From assembly GCA_027490215.1 (NCBI GenBank), contig JAIXYO010000070.1, forward strand, positions 62,001 to 126,000: 64,000 nt of DNA, in the 5' to 3' direction. A program made the position numbers and the translations under genes. The notes below the pieces were generated by a model, which did no database searches, was not told the origin of the DNA, and worked only from the letters and a program-made list of their open reading frames with translations. Below, one piece after another: positions 30,756 to 39,250 of this stretch. Positions within the stretch are counted from its first letter, which is position 1. The number at the start of each line of letters is the position of its first letter. The DNA comes from Rubrivivax sp. GTDB taxonomy: Bacteria; Pseudomonadota; Gammaproteobacteria; Burkholderiales; Burkholderiaceae_C.

Positions 30756-31769
30756 TCACTTCTTGGTGAAGATGCGATCAAAAGATCCGCCGTCGTTGAA
30801 GTGGGTGGCTTGCGCCTTGCTCCACCCGCCGAAAACGTCGTCGATGCTGAACAGCTCGACCTTGGTGAACGTGGCGGCGTACTTGGCCTGGGCCTTTGGA
30901 TCGATCGGCCGGTAGTAGTTCTGGCCGGCGATATCCTGACCCACAGGGGAGTAGAGGTACTCGAGGTAGGCGGTCGCAACCTCGCGGGTGCCACGGCGGT
31001 CGACGTTCTTGTCGACCACGGTCACAGGCGGCTCGGCCAGGATCGACAGCGACGGCACGACGATGTCGAACTTGTCAGGGCCGAGCTCCTTCACCGCGAG
31101 GAAAGCCTCGTTCTCCCATGACAGGAACACATCCCCGATGCCACGCTCGGTGAAGGTGATCAAGGAGCCGCGCGCGCCGGAATCGAGCACCGGCACATTC
31201 GCGAGGATCGCCTTCAGGAAAGCCTCGGCCTTGGCCTGGTCGCCGCCGGTCTTCTTCAGCGAGTAGCCCCAGGCGGCCAGGTAGTTCCAGCGAGCACCGC
31301 CGGAGGTCTTGGGGTTCGGGGTGATCACGGAGACGCCGGACTTGGCCAGATCGTCCCAGTCCTTGATGCCTTTCGGATTGCCCTTGCGCACCAGGAACAC
31401 GACGGTCGAGGTGTACGGGGCGCTGTTGTGTTTCAGACGCTTCTGCCAATCGGCCGGAATCAGCTTGCCCTTCGCATGCAGTTCGTCCACGTCGTAGGCC
31501 AAGGCCAGCGTGACAACGTCGGCTTCCAGCCCGTCGATCACCGAACGCGCCTGCTTGCCGGAGCCACCGTGCGATTGCTTGACGGTGACGTCGTCGCCGG
31601 TCTTGGCCTTCCAGTAGGTGGCGAACGCCTTGTTGAAATCGACATACAGCTCGCGCGTCGGGTCGTAGGACACGTTGAGCAGCGTGACGTCCTTGGCGAT
31701 GGCGCCGAACGCGGTGACACCGACGGCCAGAGCCAGCAGCACAGAGCGAGAGAAGCGGGAGATGGTCAT
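30756..31769 (-). CDS. sbp: Sulfate-binding periplasmic protein Sbp
   Basis: This 337-residue periplasmic binding protein has a clear signal peptide ([20 protein letters not shown]). It starts [16 protein letters not shown] and carries the Sbp-type blocks [48 protein letters not shown] and SWENEA. These match E. coli Sbp rather than CysP, so sulfate is the likely ligand. It probably shares the CysTWA permease encoded just downstream. ATG 31769 is chosen over upstream in-frame starts because it directly precedes the signal peptide. A terminator hairpin follows, so it is a separate transcription unit. Confidence 0.93.
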   Translation of the reverse strand: MTISRFSRSVLLALAVGVTAFGAIAKDVTLLNVSYDPTRELYVDFNKAFATYWKAKTGDDVTVKQSHGGSGKQARSVIDGLEADVVTLALAYDVDELHAKGKLIPADWQKRLKHNSAPYTSTVVFLVRKGNPKGIKDWDDLAKSGVSVITPNPKTSGGARWNYLAAWGYSLKKTGGDQAKAEAFLKAILANVPVLDSGARGSLITFTERGIGDVFLSWENEAFLAVKELGPDKFDIVVPSLSILAEPPVTVVDKNVDRRGTREVATAYLEYLYSPVGQDIAGQNYYRPIDPKAQAKYAATFTKVELFSIDDVFGGWSKAQATHFNDGGSFDRIFTKK

Positions 31770-31881
31770 GAAGACAGTTCCTGAATGAGATTTCCGGGTG
31801 TGAACGGCCACGCCGTGACAACGAACGGAGAATCCTAGGCAGGGTCTGACTGGGTGAAAACGAAGCGTTGCGCGCTTGCTT

Positions 31882-31896
31882 ATCTGAAATTCAGAT
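31882..31896. promoter_or_regulatory. Palindrome upstream of sbp
   Basis: ATCTGAA-A-TTCAGAT is a 15-base perfect inverted repeat centred on one A, 113 bases upstream of the sbp start. It overlaps TGCTTAT (31877-31883), which also occurs upstream of cysP at 30693-30699. It is a plausible regulator site, for CysB or another factor; the owner is not known. Confidence 0.4.
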
Positions 31897-31989
31897 GAGA
31901 AGTCGCACGATGGAGTGGCCACGGTGCTGCTCGTCACCCGCGCCATCGCCGAGGCGGTGCGACCGAGCGACCGCGTCGCTGGTGCTGGG

Positions 31990-32010
31990 GAGTCGTCGGA
32001 ACGACGACTC
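31990..32010 (-). terminator. Terminator-like hairpin after chemoreceptor gene
   Basis: A perfect 9-bp stem (GAGTCGTCG / CGACGACTC) with a GAA loop lies 3 bases beyond the chemoreceptor stop. No T-run follows, so it may be a transcript-end stabiliser or a weak terminator. Confidence 0.45.
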
Positions 32011-32013
32011 AGC

Positions 32014-33546
32014 TCAGGCTGCCACCTTGAAGGCCGACACCGACTCGACCAACTGCCGGGCCTGCTTGCTGAGGCTTTCGGTGGCCGCTGCGCTTTCTTC
32101 TATCAGGGCGGCATTTTGCTGGGTGGCCTGGTCCATGTTCGACACGGCCTCACTGACCTGACTGATGCCGGTGCTTTGCTCGGAGGTTGCGGCGCTGATT
32201 TCGGCCACGATGTCGGTGACACGGCGGATGGCGCTCACGATTTCCTGCATCGTCTTGCCGGCCTGGTCGACGAGCACGGTGCCTTCCGCGACCCGATCGA
32301 CGCTGGTGTGCACCAATGTACGCACCTCGCGGGCGGCTTCCGCACTGCGATGCGCCAGGCTGCGGACCTCGCCAGCCACCACCGCGAATCCGCGGCCCTG
32401 CTCTCCGGCCCGCGCCGCCTCGACAGCGGCATTCAGCGCCAGGATGTTGGTCTGGAACGCGATGCCATCGATCACAGCGATGATGTCTGCGATCTTCTTC
32501 GAACTCTCATTGATGCCGGAGATGGTCTCGACCACCTGGCTCATCACCTCACCACCCTTCAACGCCACGCTGGAGGCGCCGAGGGCCAGCTGGTTCGCTT
32601 GACGCGCGCTGTCGGCATTGGTGCGAACCGTGGCGCCCATCTGCTCCATGGTCGCTGCGGTCTCCTGAAGCGAACTCGCCTGCTGTTCGGTCCGGTTTGA
32701 AAAATCAAGGTTTCCTGAGGCGATCTCGCGGCTGGCGGTGGCGACGGTTTCGGCGTTGGCCTTGACGTCGGAAACCATCCGCGCGAAGTCGGCCTGCATG
32801 CGGCGCATGGACTCCAGCAACTGCACGGTCTCGTCGTTTCCGTGCGGTCGGATGGTGGCGGTCAGATCACCATGCGACAACTGGTCGGCCACCTCCACCG
32901 CGTGGACCATGGGCCGCGTCATGCTGCGCGCAAGCGCCAGCGCGGCGACAACGATCAGCATCGCTCCCACGATCAGGGACGCCACGACAAGCATGTGTGT
33001 CTGATTGACGCTCGACCGTGCATTGGTAATGACAGTGCTCCCGTTCTTCTCGATCGCGTCGGAAAGCTCGGCCATGCGATCCTCCAGTTCACCGAACGCC
33101 GATTGAAAGGCTGGCAACTCTGCCTTGGCCTTGCCGGCATCGACCGATGCCGCATCGATCACAACGGCGGCGGAGTCCAGGTACTTCTTCACCACCGGCT
33201 GGGCGGCGGCCAAGGCGTTCCGACTTTCGGTACCTAGGGGCTCACCGGCTAGCTTGGCGAAGGCTTCATTGAACTTCTGCGCGTGATCGGAAAGATCCGC
33301 CTTCGCCTCGGTGATGGAGGCAGGGTCATTGTCCAAGGCACCCAGGTAGGCCCGCTGAGCATCGCTCCGGATCGCGTCATGCATCATGTCCGCTTCCTGG
33401 CTGATCTGCAGCGCCTCACCGGCATGAACGGCTTCTTCAATCGAATCGCCGAGTCGAGACACGCCCAGCAGGCCCGCGCCTCCGCTGACCGAGGCGAGCA
33501 CGGCGCCGAACAGTCCCAGGACAAGAATTTGTGTGCGAAGCTTCAC
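32014..33546 (-). CDS. Methyl-accepting chemotaxis protein
   Basis: This 510-residue transmembrane receptor has a first helix at about 5-25, a periplasmic four-helix-type sensor (about 30-185), a second helix (about 187-210), HAMP, and a signalling hairpin with tip [23 protein letters not shown] 33546 is chosen because GGGAGG sits just upstream; the TTG four codons earlier overlaps that site. The C terminus ends SAFKVAA, without the xWxxF tail of the receptor at 21758-23500. The ligand is unknown. It diverges from the ECF sigma gene across 295 bases in which I see no other gene. Confidence 0.93.
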   Translation of the reverse strand: MKLRTQILVLGLFGAVLASVSGGAGLLGVSRLGDSIEEAVHAGEALQISQEADMMHDAIRSDAQRAYLGALDNDPASITEAKADLSDHAQKFNEAFAKLAGEPLGTESRNALAAAQPVVKKYLDSAAVVIDAASVDAGKAKAELPAFQSAFGELEDRMAELSDAIEKNGSTVITNARSSVNQTHMLVVASLIVGAMLIVVAALALARSMTRPMVHAVEVADQLSHGDLTATIRPHGNDETVQLLESMRRMQADFARMVSDVKANAETVATASREIASGNLDFSNRTEQQASSLQETAATMEQMGATVRTNADSARQANQLALGASSVALKGGEVMSQVVETISGINESSKKIADIIAVIDGIAFQTNILALNAAVEAARAGEQGRGFAVVAGEVRSLAHRSAEAAREVRTLVHTSVDRVAEGTVLVDQAGKTMQEIVSAIRRVTDIVAEISAATSEQSTGISQVSEAVSNMDQATQQNAALIEESAAATESLSKQARQLVESVSAFKVAA

Positions 33547-33841
33547 AGGACCTCCCAAAAAGAAGCGACGAATGACTCGTTATCGACGCCCGAAGCAGTT
33601 GCTTGAGCAGTGTTTGCAAGAACGTCGGGCGACCTTGCAGACTGGGCTGACGGACGCCACGCCGGTGCCGATTCGCTGACCATCTGAACATGCGATCACA
33701 GCGAAATCACTGGTCTTGGTATCGCCCGGGTCGGTGGCCGAAATCGATAACCACAAACTCCCTGCCCCGGGGCATTTAGGCGGTTCGGGTCTAATCGTTG
33801 CGTTGCAGATATCGAACCACCTTTCACGGGCTACAGCCATC

Positions 33842-34399
33842 ATGTCGATCGAATCCGAACTGGCTGCGTTGCATCAACCGCTGCTAAGGTTCGCAAAACT
33901 GCAACTGCGCAACGACAGCATTGCCGAAGACGTCGTCTCGGAAACCTTCCTCGCCATCCTCGAGAAGCCCGACAACTTCGAAGGACGCAGTTCGCTGCGA
34001 ACCTATGCCACCGGCATCCTCAAGTTCAAGATCATCGACGTGATCCGGGCGCGCGGGCGCGAGGTGCACATCGAGCCACTGGACGATCAAAGCATGGACG
34101 ATGCCCTGGACGCCCTGTTCATCAGCGACGGCCATTGGCAGGAACCGCCTGCGGCATGGCAACACCCCGAGCGTGCTCTGGAGCAGACGCAGTTCTTCGA
34201 CACCTTGCAAGTCTGCGTGGACCGCCTGCCTGCAAAACTCGGTCGCATCTTCATGATGCGTGAGTGGCTGGAAAGAGAAGTCGACGACATCTGTGTCGAG
34301 CTGGGCATCACTTCTAACAACTGTGGCGTGATGCTTTACCGTGCTCGAATGCAACTGCGTGAATGTCTGGACATCAGCTGGTTCAAGGGCAAGGCATGA
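33842..34399 (+). CDS. ECF-type sigma-70 family factor
   Basis: This 185-residue alternative sigma factor has region 2 at about 10-75 (QPLLRFAKLQLRNDSIAEDV, FLAILEKPDNFEGRSSLRTY, and ILKFKIIDVIR for -10 recognition) and region 4 at about 120-180 (LPAKLGRIFMMREWLEREV, ICVELGITSNNCGVMLYRAR for -35 recognition). The acidic linker between them is longer than usual. It overlaps the downstream zinc anti-sigma gene by 4 bases, the standard sigma/anti-sigma layout. ATG 33842 removes a non-conserved 42-residue extension. The regulon is unknown; the secreted protein at 34805 is a candidate target. Confidence 0.9.
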   Translation: MSIESELAALHQPLLRFAKLQLRNDSIAEDVVSETFLAILEKPDNFEGRSSLRTYATGILKFKIIDVIRARGREVHIEPLDDQSMDDALDALFISDGHWQEPPAAWQHPERALEQTQFFDTLQVCVDRLPAKLGRIFMMREWLEREVDDICVELGITSNNCGVMLYRARMQLRECLDISWFKGKA

Positions 34400-34593
34400 G
34401 CACCGAACTCAACTGCAAGGAAGTGTCGCGCCTCATCAGCGATGGGCAAGACCGAGAAATGCCTCCCAAGGAACGCGCACGGTTGCGACTGCACTTCGTC
34501 ATCTGCGAGACATGCCGCGACGTCAATGACCAGTTCAACTTCATACGCGAGGCGATGAAGAAGCTGGGGCGACAGGAACCACCGGAACGCTGA
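34396..34593 (+). CDS. Small zinc-finger anti-sigma factor
   Basis: This 65-residue cytoplasmic protein has the ZAS motif HFVICETC (His33, Cys37, Cys40) plus an upstream Cys7 in NCKEVSRLIS, giving a HxxxCxxC zinc site. It has no membrane segment, so it would be a soluble, possibly redox-sensing anti-sigma factor that holds the preceding ECF sigma. ATG 34396 overlaps the sigma stop (ATGA). Function is inferred from motif and overlap. Confidence 0.85.
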   Translation: MSTELNCKEVSRLISDGQDREMPPKERARLRLHFVICETCRDVNDQFNFIREAMKKLGRQEPPER

Positions 34594-34804
34594 TCTGGTT
34601 ACGTCGCACCGACCTGGCTTGAAGGTCGCTATATCGCCAGTCGATTGCTTCAGGCGCTTGCCAGCGCTCCGGTCGGATGCAGATTCTCTGTAATCAAATC
34701 GCGGGCTCCGCGACTGATGTGAGCAAGCCTTGAGACGCTGGTCGCAAGGTGCGTAACCACCTCAAACCCCGTTGCTGAACAAGCAACCCTTCGGAGCCCA
34801 TCAC

Positions 34805-35236
34805 ATGAAACATTCACGAACCGTTGCCCTGGTCCTGTCTACCCTGCTGCTGTCGGCGTCGGGCCTCACACAAGCACAAAGTGTCAAGCCCCCCCTTGAA
34901 TCCGCTCGCATGGCCGCCTTCATGGACCGAGATGTCTTCCTCTCCATGCACCGCTGGGACGAAATGACCGGCATGTGGGTAGTCAAGTCGAACATCGAAC
35001 TGCCCAAGGGCATCATGCCGCGCGCCGAGGTCATGGCCATGGTGGACAAGTTTCTTGTGATGAACACATGGGATGACGCGCGCGAACAGTGGGTATCCGG
35101 CGATATCCCGCGCGAGATGAGCAAATTGACCCGCGAACAGGTTCGCGTCGAAACGATCCGTTTCCTGATGACTCACGAATGGAACGACTCGACCTCGACC
35201 TGGATCAGCAAGATGCGATTGCCTACGAAGAACTGA
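34805..35236 (+). CDS. Secreted protein with triplicated tryptophan motif, function unknown
   Basis: I do not recognise this 143-residue protein. It has a signal peptide (hydrophobic at about 7-21, cleavage after AQA near 25). The mature part contains the same motif three times, FLxMxxW-acidic-xxxxW: at residues 45-59 (Trp51, Trp58), 83-97 (Trp89, Trp96) and 120-134 (Trp126, Trp133). Spacing is 37-38 residues, with related linkers such as MPRAEVMAMVDK and LTREQVRVETIR. GGAG at 34793-34796 supports ATG 34805. It follows the sigma/anti-sigma pair on the same strand after 211 bases, so it may be regulated by it. An envelope stress role is a guess. Confidence 0.75.
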   Translation: MKHSRTVALVLSTLLLSASGLTQAQSVKPPLESARMAAFMDRDVFLSMHRWDEMTGMWVVKSNIELPKGIMPRAEVMAMVDKFLVMNTWDDAREQWVSGDIPREMSKLTREQVRVETIRFLMTHEWNDSTSTWISKMRLPTKN

Positions 35237-35469
35237 ACTCGGTATCCACGACATCAAGCAGCGCACCGGGTTTTCATTGAGCCGGTTGCGCGAAGCTTGA
35301 CATGTTGAAAAGCCCGGCCAACGAGCAACGCAAGTCGTCATCCCGGTCACCCTCAGTCGACTCTGAGCAGTGACCAAGCCATACCGACGCGGCATGGCAG
35401 CCTGATCTCCTTGCACGATCAAGCAGACCGTGGAGCCGACTTCGTATTCACTCTTGCCTGTCACTCCAA

Positions 35470-35862
35470 TCAGGAGGACGACGGAAAAGGCACGGCCGAC
35501 GGCGCCGGGACCAGAAGGGCTTGATAACCGGCATCAAGCGGGCAAACCACTGACACAAACACCAGCGGCACGTTGCCCGAGTTCAGTACGCCGTGCACCT
35601 GGCCGGCCGTGGCAACCACCACATGCCCGGCACGAATGGACTGGACGCCTCCAGCGTCGTCGGTCTGGTAGTCACCTGCACCTGCGATCACGGTCCAGGT
35701 GTCCTGTCCCTGTGGATGCGTGTGCAGCGCGATGCGCTGCCCAGGCGCAACGTTCCAGGCGATGATCGTGGCGTGGGGCGACTCTCGAACAATCGATCGA
35801 ATGGGTTCATCTTCGGAAGATTGCAGAAACTCAGCGATATCGAAGACACGTCGATCTGTCAT
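35470..35862 (-). CDS. Small cupin-domain protein
   Basis: This 130-residue single-domain cupin has motif 1 IALHTHPQGQDTWTVIAGAG (two His and a Gln/Asp pair for metal) and motif 2 VVVATAGQVHGVLN (one His). Such proteins bind Fe, Mn or Zn and can be enzymes or sensors; nothing here fixes the activity. It is transcribed alone, toward the triplicated-motif gene. ATG 35862 is the natural start. Confidence 0.82.
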   Translation of the reverse strand: MTDRRVFDIAEFLQSSEDEPIRSIVRESPHATIIAWNVAPGQRIALHTHPQGQDTWTVIAGAGDYQTDDAGGVQSIRAGHVVVATAGQVHGVLNSGNVPLVFVSVVCPLDAGYQALLVPAPSAVPFPSSS

Positions 35863-36330
35863 GGATGCTCCTGGTTAAAAAATGGGAGTGCAGCGCTCGT
35901 GCGTTGCCTCCGTCAAACTCCGAGCCCCACTCTCGTTTGAGAGGAAGCCTCAGGGAAACCCATACGCGGCAGAGCAATACCCAGAGACGTCGTTTACGGA
36001 TATGGAACTGGCCACAAATTTGTTGGCTTCTCGGAGTCATCCGCAAAAGCTCACGAGATGGTTTACTTCAATGCCTGGTTGGAAAGCCCAGCCCTCAGTG
36101 GCACTGCACGTAGCGAAACGCTCACGCTTTAGTCGCGGCGCAATGACGACCGCGGTCGTCATGAAACCACTGCGGCCTCGACTACCCGCTGGCGCCTACG
36201 GCGCTTCGCGCCCTTCATTGGAGCCAGCCTGCAGTCTGGAGGCTGCAGTACAGCAACGAGAGTCCGTGGTCATCATCGAAGGCGGCTATGTCGGGACATC
36301 TGCAGCGCGCACCTTCTGCCCGAGGCAGCG
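35863..36330. other. 468-base stretch without a convincing gene, with a 20-bp palindrome
   Basis: I find no supported gene here. Part of it (about 35880-36120) looks less GC-rich than the flanks. Open frames in it have no family signature and odd composition. A perfect 20-base palindrome, ATGACGACCGCGGTCGTCAT, lies at 36143-36162. It contains no T-run and is not next to a stop codon, so it is not an obvious terminator. The stretch could be a decayed gene. Confidence 0.5.
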
Positions 36331-36807
36331 TCATTTGACGCCCAGCCAACCCAGCCAGATCGCACGGCGTATCCACAACAGCGCCGCACACGAGAGCCAC
36401 ACACCACAGGCCAGCGCGAACAGCTGGCCACCGTCGCTGCTGCCATCGGTGTTGATCACTGCCACGCCCAAGGGCGTGAACAGGTGAAAGAAGATGGCAC
36501 CGCTGATCACGCCCAGACCCAAGGCTGCGCCGAGCACCTGCACCGTGCGTCGGCTGGAGATGGCAGCGCCGGCCAGCAGAAGGATCGATGCGATCAGCTC
36601 CATCGTGCCGACCACCTTGGCCGAGAAGATGCCACCCGGCGCAAACACGCCCTGAAAACCCAGGGACGCCGCCCAGGGGTCGAGCTTGCCCTGGAAGATG
36701 TAGACGGTTTCCGGCGAGCCAGTGAACTTGAAGAACAGCGACTGGATGAACACGAACGCGATGTAGATCGTGAGCAGCCAGTGTCCGTTGCGCTTGAGCC
36801 AGTCCAT
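36331..36807 (-). CDS. DoxX-like small membrane protein
   Basis: This 158-residue integral membrane protein has four hydrophobic helices (about 12-30, 62-82, 90-112 and 128-150) and the DoxX-like features FKFTGSPETVYIF and VVGTMELIASILLLAGA. DoxX-type proteins are linked to membrane redox or detoxification complexes, often of unknown role. ATG 36807 is chosen because GAAGGA sits 8 bases upstream; a TTG at 36822 would add five residues. It lies 40 bases after the YHS gene on the same strand and is probably third in a DinB-YHS-DoxX operon. Confidence 0.72.
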   Translation of the reverse strand: MDWLKRNGHWLLTIYIAFVFIQSLFFKFTGSPETVYIFQGKLDPWAASLGFQGVFAPGGIFSAKVVGTMELIASILLLAGAAISSRRTVQVLGAALGLGVISGAIFFHLFTPLGVAVINTDGSSDGGQLFALACGVWLSCAALLWIRRAIWLGWLGVK

Positions 36808-36847
36808 GAGGGAATCCTTCAATCAAAAGAGAACAGGGAGAGTCGCA

Positions 36848-37342
36848 TCACTGCTTCAAAAGCGTCTGGAACTTCGAGTCGGCCGTCTTGATGAAGCCGA
36901 TCGGATTCTTCAGCCACTTCTGCTGCACATCGGCGTCGTAGTTCAGGTAAAGCTTGCCGTCGATAACCTTGAACTTGTCGGGCTCGATGCTGACCAGGTT
37001 GTCGACCGAAACACCGTAGGCGCAGTAGCCGCCGTACTGCGGTGCGTATTTCTCCGGCGTGGCCTTGAAGAGATCCAGATGCGCCTGCGACGCGAATTTC
37101 CACTTCGCGCCCATCCAGGTCGCCACAAAGCTGTCAGAACCCTTGACGGGCTTGCCATCGGTGAAATACGCAACCGTGTCGTACCCCAGGATCGCGGTGT
37201 CGCTCGCGCCGCCGAAGAAGCCGCCGGTCAGTGTGTTGATTGGGGCTTGGGCAGCGCGTGCGGCCGTGCTCGCGACAAGGGCGGACAAGCCGATGCCGAG
37301 CAAAGTCCGGCGATTCATGCGGCAGGTTGAGATGCGGGTCAT
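36848..37342 (-). CDS. Exported YHS-domain protein
   Basis: This 164-residue protein has an N-terminal signal with twin arginines (MNRRTLLGIGLSAL), giving possible Tat export. A YHS domain (about 50-120) follows, with LGYDTVAYF at its start and APQYGGYCAYGVS near its end, where the Cys and aromatic residues typical of the domain sit. YHS domains occur in metal-related proteins; the bound metal is not known here. The C-terminal LYLNYDADVQQKWLKNP is typical of this exported subfamily. ATG 37342 has AAAGGA upstream and overlaps the preceding gene's stop by 4 bases. Confidence 0.85.
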   Translation of the reverse strand: MTRISTCRMNRRTLLGIGLSALVASTAARAAQAPINTLTGGFFGGASDTAILGYDTVAYFTDGKPVKGSDSFVATWMGAKWKFASQAHLDLFKATPEKYAPQYGGYCAYGVSVDNLVSIEPDKFKVIDGKLYLNYDADVQQKWLKNPIGFIKTADSKFQTLLKQ

Positions 37343-37911
37343 ACAGATTCCTTTGTGCTTGCAGTGGATGGATTGCCGGCGCCCGGGGCGTTCGCCACGG
37401 TGGATGGCGCCAGGCCGAAGTTGGGATCGGTAGCGATGCCTTGTCGCTCGCAGTAGACCTGCAGCAAGGCGAAGTGGTGAATCGCGTGGCTGGCCAGGAA
37501 CACCAGCTCACGGCCGATGCTGGAGCGGGTCACGAAATCGAACTCACCGTCAGGGCCGCCCTTGCCGTGCACGTTCAGCGACTGCTCGAGTGCGGCATCG
37601 GACCATTCGGCCAGATGCTGCTTCAGTGCTCTCAACCGAGCCTGCGCCAGGCTGGCATCGCGCTCGATGTCGCGGTCGCGCGGGCGGCGGTCGTAGTCAA
37701 CGATGCTGTCCGTGTTGCGCAGCACCAGAGCTTCGTAGTGCTCGATCACATGACGCAAATGGGGGCCGGTGTACTGCTCGTAGGCAGGAGCGCCGGGAGT
37801 TTGATGCGCAGCCAACAGCGCCAGCGCCTGGTCTATCAATTGGCGATTGAAGTGCAACAGCCTTTCGGCATCTCCGAAAACAGCACCATCGGGGGCGCGC
37901 GTGGACGACAT
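37339..37911 (-). CDS. DinB-family (DfsB-like) four-helix protein
   Basis: This 190-residue protein of the DinB/YfiT-like metal-binding four-helix-bundle superfamily has candidate metal-ligand histidines in HLRHVIEHYEALV (near residue 55) and LASHAIHHFALLQVYC (near 150). Members include thiol-dependent transferases and maleylpyruvate isomerases; the reaction here is unknown. ATG 37911 is the modest choice. ATG 38001 would add 30 residues containing HPHPHPH, encoded by a hexamer repeat, and neither start has a good ribosome site. The stop overlaps the YHS start (ATGA), so the genes are coupled. Confidence 0.75.
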   Translation of the reverse strand: MSSTRAPDGAVFGDAERLLHFNRQLIDQALALLAAHQTPGAPAYEQYTGPHLRHVIEHYEALVLRNTDSIVDYDRRPRDRDIERDASLAQARLRALKQHLAEWSDAALEQSLNVHGKGGPDGEFDFVTRSSIGRELVFLASHAIHHFALLQVYCERQGIATDPNFGLAPSTVANAPGAGNPSTASTKESV

Positions 37912-37961
37912 GGTGGGGACTTTCGGTCTAGGCGTTGCGATCGACGCTGCAGGCTGCAGGT

Positions 37962-37985
37962 GCGGATGCGGATGCGGATGCGATG
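37962..37985. repeat. Short GCGGAT hexamer repeat
   Basis: Three tandem GCGGAT units and a partial fourth lie just upstream of the chosen DinB start. If translation began at 38001 on the minus strand, they would encode alternating His-Pro, a possible metal-binding tail. Unit number could vary by slippage. Confidence 0.6.
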
Positions 37986-38077
37986 ACAAGGTGGCAAACA
38001 TGATCCAGAGTCGAACCAGATCGCCAGAGATTACGCACGGCTCAAGACAATTTCGCCGTGAGCGCGTGCCCCTCGAC

Positions 38078-39250
38078 TCAATCGGTTGCCGGATAAAGCG
38101 GCGTGAGGAACTTCTCGCGCCGGTAGCCACGCAGGAACTCGGCCAGGCTCATCGGCGCAAATCCGCGCGCCCGGTTGGCGGCGCCGATCTCGAACAGCCA
38201 GTGGTACTGACGCATGAGGTCTCGCCAGGCTTCGATCAATCCGGTGCGGCGGTCCCAGATGTGCGTGCTCTCGGCGCCGGCGCCATTGACTTCGACGATG
38301 GTGAAGCCGTGCCCGGCCTGCACCTCGGTGAAGTTCTCGAAGCGCACATCGAAGCGACCGAAGTGGAACTCCGGCAGGCGCTGTGCAATGTCGTCGAAGC
38401 GCGACTCCATCTCGGGCGTCACCAGGTGGGTGCCGTTGCGGAAGATCGCACCGCGGCTGTGGCTACCGGCAAACGCCAGCCGGATCGCCTCGCCATCGGC
38501 CGGCACCGTATCGAGGCGTGCGGTGTGGCGCTTGAAGTAAAGGTGGGTCAGCCGACCGGCGCGCGGGTCGGCCAGGATCAACTCGCGCAGCGTGCGCCGG
38601 CCGTCGCCGATGACATACGGGAAGTACTTCAGCGTGATCGACACGATGCGCCCGCGCGCTTGGCAGGGCCGGCGGCAGTAGAAGACGCCAGCCTCGCCTT
38701 CGAACGGCACCAGCCGTTGCAGCAGCAGCGTTGCGCCGGGCGGAAATGCGCCCAGGTAGCTCTGGAGCTCGGCGGTCGTGCGCACCAACTTGACACCGGC
38801 GCCGCGGCAACCGAGGTCGGGCTTGGCAACCACGGGCAGTGCAAGGCCCGCCGCGGCCAGTGCAGCCAGCGCCGTGTCGCGCTCCTGAACGACGTCCGAC
38901 GGCACGGCGGGTCGCTCGATCCGGATGAACGGCGCGACCCACTCCGGCACGTGTTGCATGGCCAGCGCCAGGATGTCGGCTTTCGACTCACCGAAGAACC
39001 CGCCGCCTGGAAACGATGGATTGGCCACGGTGGGCAGCAGGATCCCGCCGTAGCGAAGCATCTGCCATGCGGCATACAGCGCGATCGGTGGGTAGAACGC
39101 CCACATTGGCCAGAACTCGAAAAAGCTGGTCGTTGGGCCGCCTTGGTCAAAGGGCGGCATGCCGTGGTGGGGACGCGGCGGCAGAGTCGATGGGGTTGGC
39201 GCGTCGAGCGGTGGCGTCGTCGTGTCGGGGATGGGCAACACAGAAGTCAT
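38078..39250 (-). CDS. ATP-grasp family ligase-like protein
   Basis: This 390-residue protein has a C-terminal ATP-grasp fold: VVAKPDLGCRGAGVKLV (nucleotide loop, near residue 145), LLLQRLVPFEGEAGVFYCR, RFDVRFENF and the metal-binding IVEVNGAGAE near 345. The N-terminal 110 residues, with a possible membrane-associated stretch (FWPMWAFYPPIALYAAW), are not typical of D-Ala-D-Ala ligase, although database names of that kind are common for relatives. The reaction is probably ATP-dependent carboxylate-amine ligation with unknown substrates. ATG 39250 overlaps the DedA stop by 4 bases, making it last in a tightly overlapping three-gene operon. Confidence 0.78.
   Translation of the reverse strand: MTSVLPIPDTTTPPLDAPTPSTLPPRPHHGMPPFDQGGPTTSFFEFWPMWAFYPPIALYAAWQMLRYGGILLPTVANPSFPGGGFFGESKADILALAMQHVPEWVAPFIRIERPAVPSDVVQERDTALAALAAAGLALPVVAKPDLGCRGAGVKLVRTTAELQSYLGAFPPGATLLLQRLVPFEGEAGVFYCRRPCQARGRIVSITLKYFPYVIGDGRRTLRELILADPRAGRLTHLYFKRHTARLDTVPADGEAIRLAFAGSHSRGAIFRNGTHLVTPEMESRFDDIAQRLPEFHFGRFDVRFENFTEVQAGHGFTIVEVNGAGAESTHIWDRRTGLIEAWRDLMRQYHWLFEIGAANRARGFAPMSLAEFLRGYRREKFLTPLYPATD

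Noticed and set aside
34771-34787. Small hairpin (GTTGCT/AGCAAC) just before the ribosome site of the triplicated-Trp gene
   Set aside because: Only six pairs and it leaves the ribosome site free, so I do not claim an RNA switch.
35882-36487. 201-codon plus-strand frame across the gap into the DoxX-like gene
   Set aside because: It overlaps a convincing membrane-protein gene on the other strand and shows no signature.
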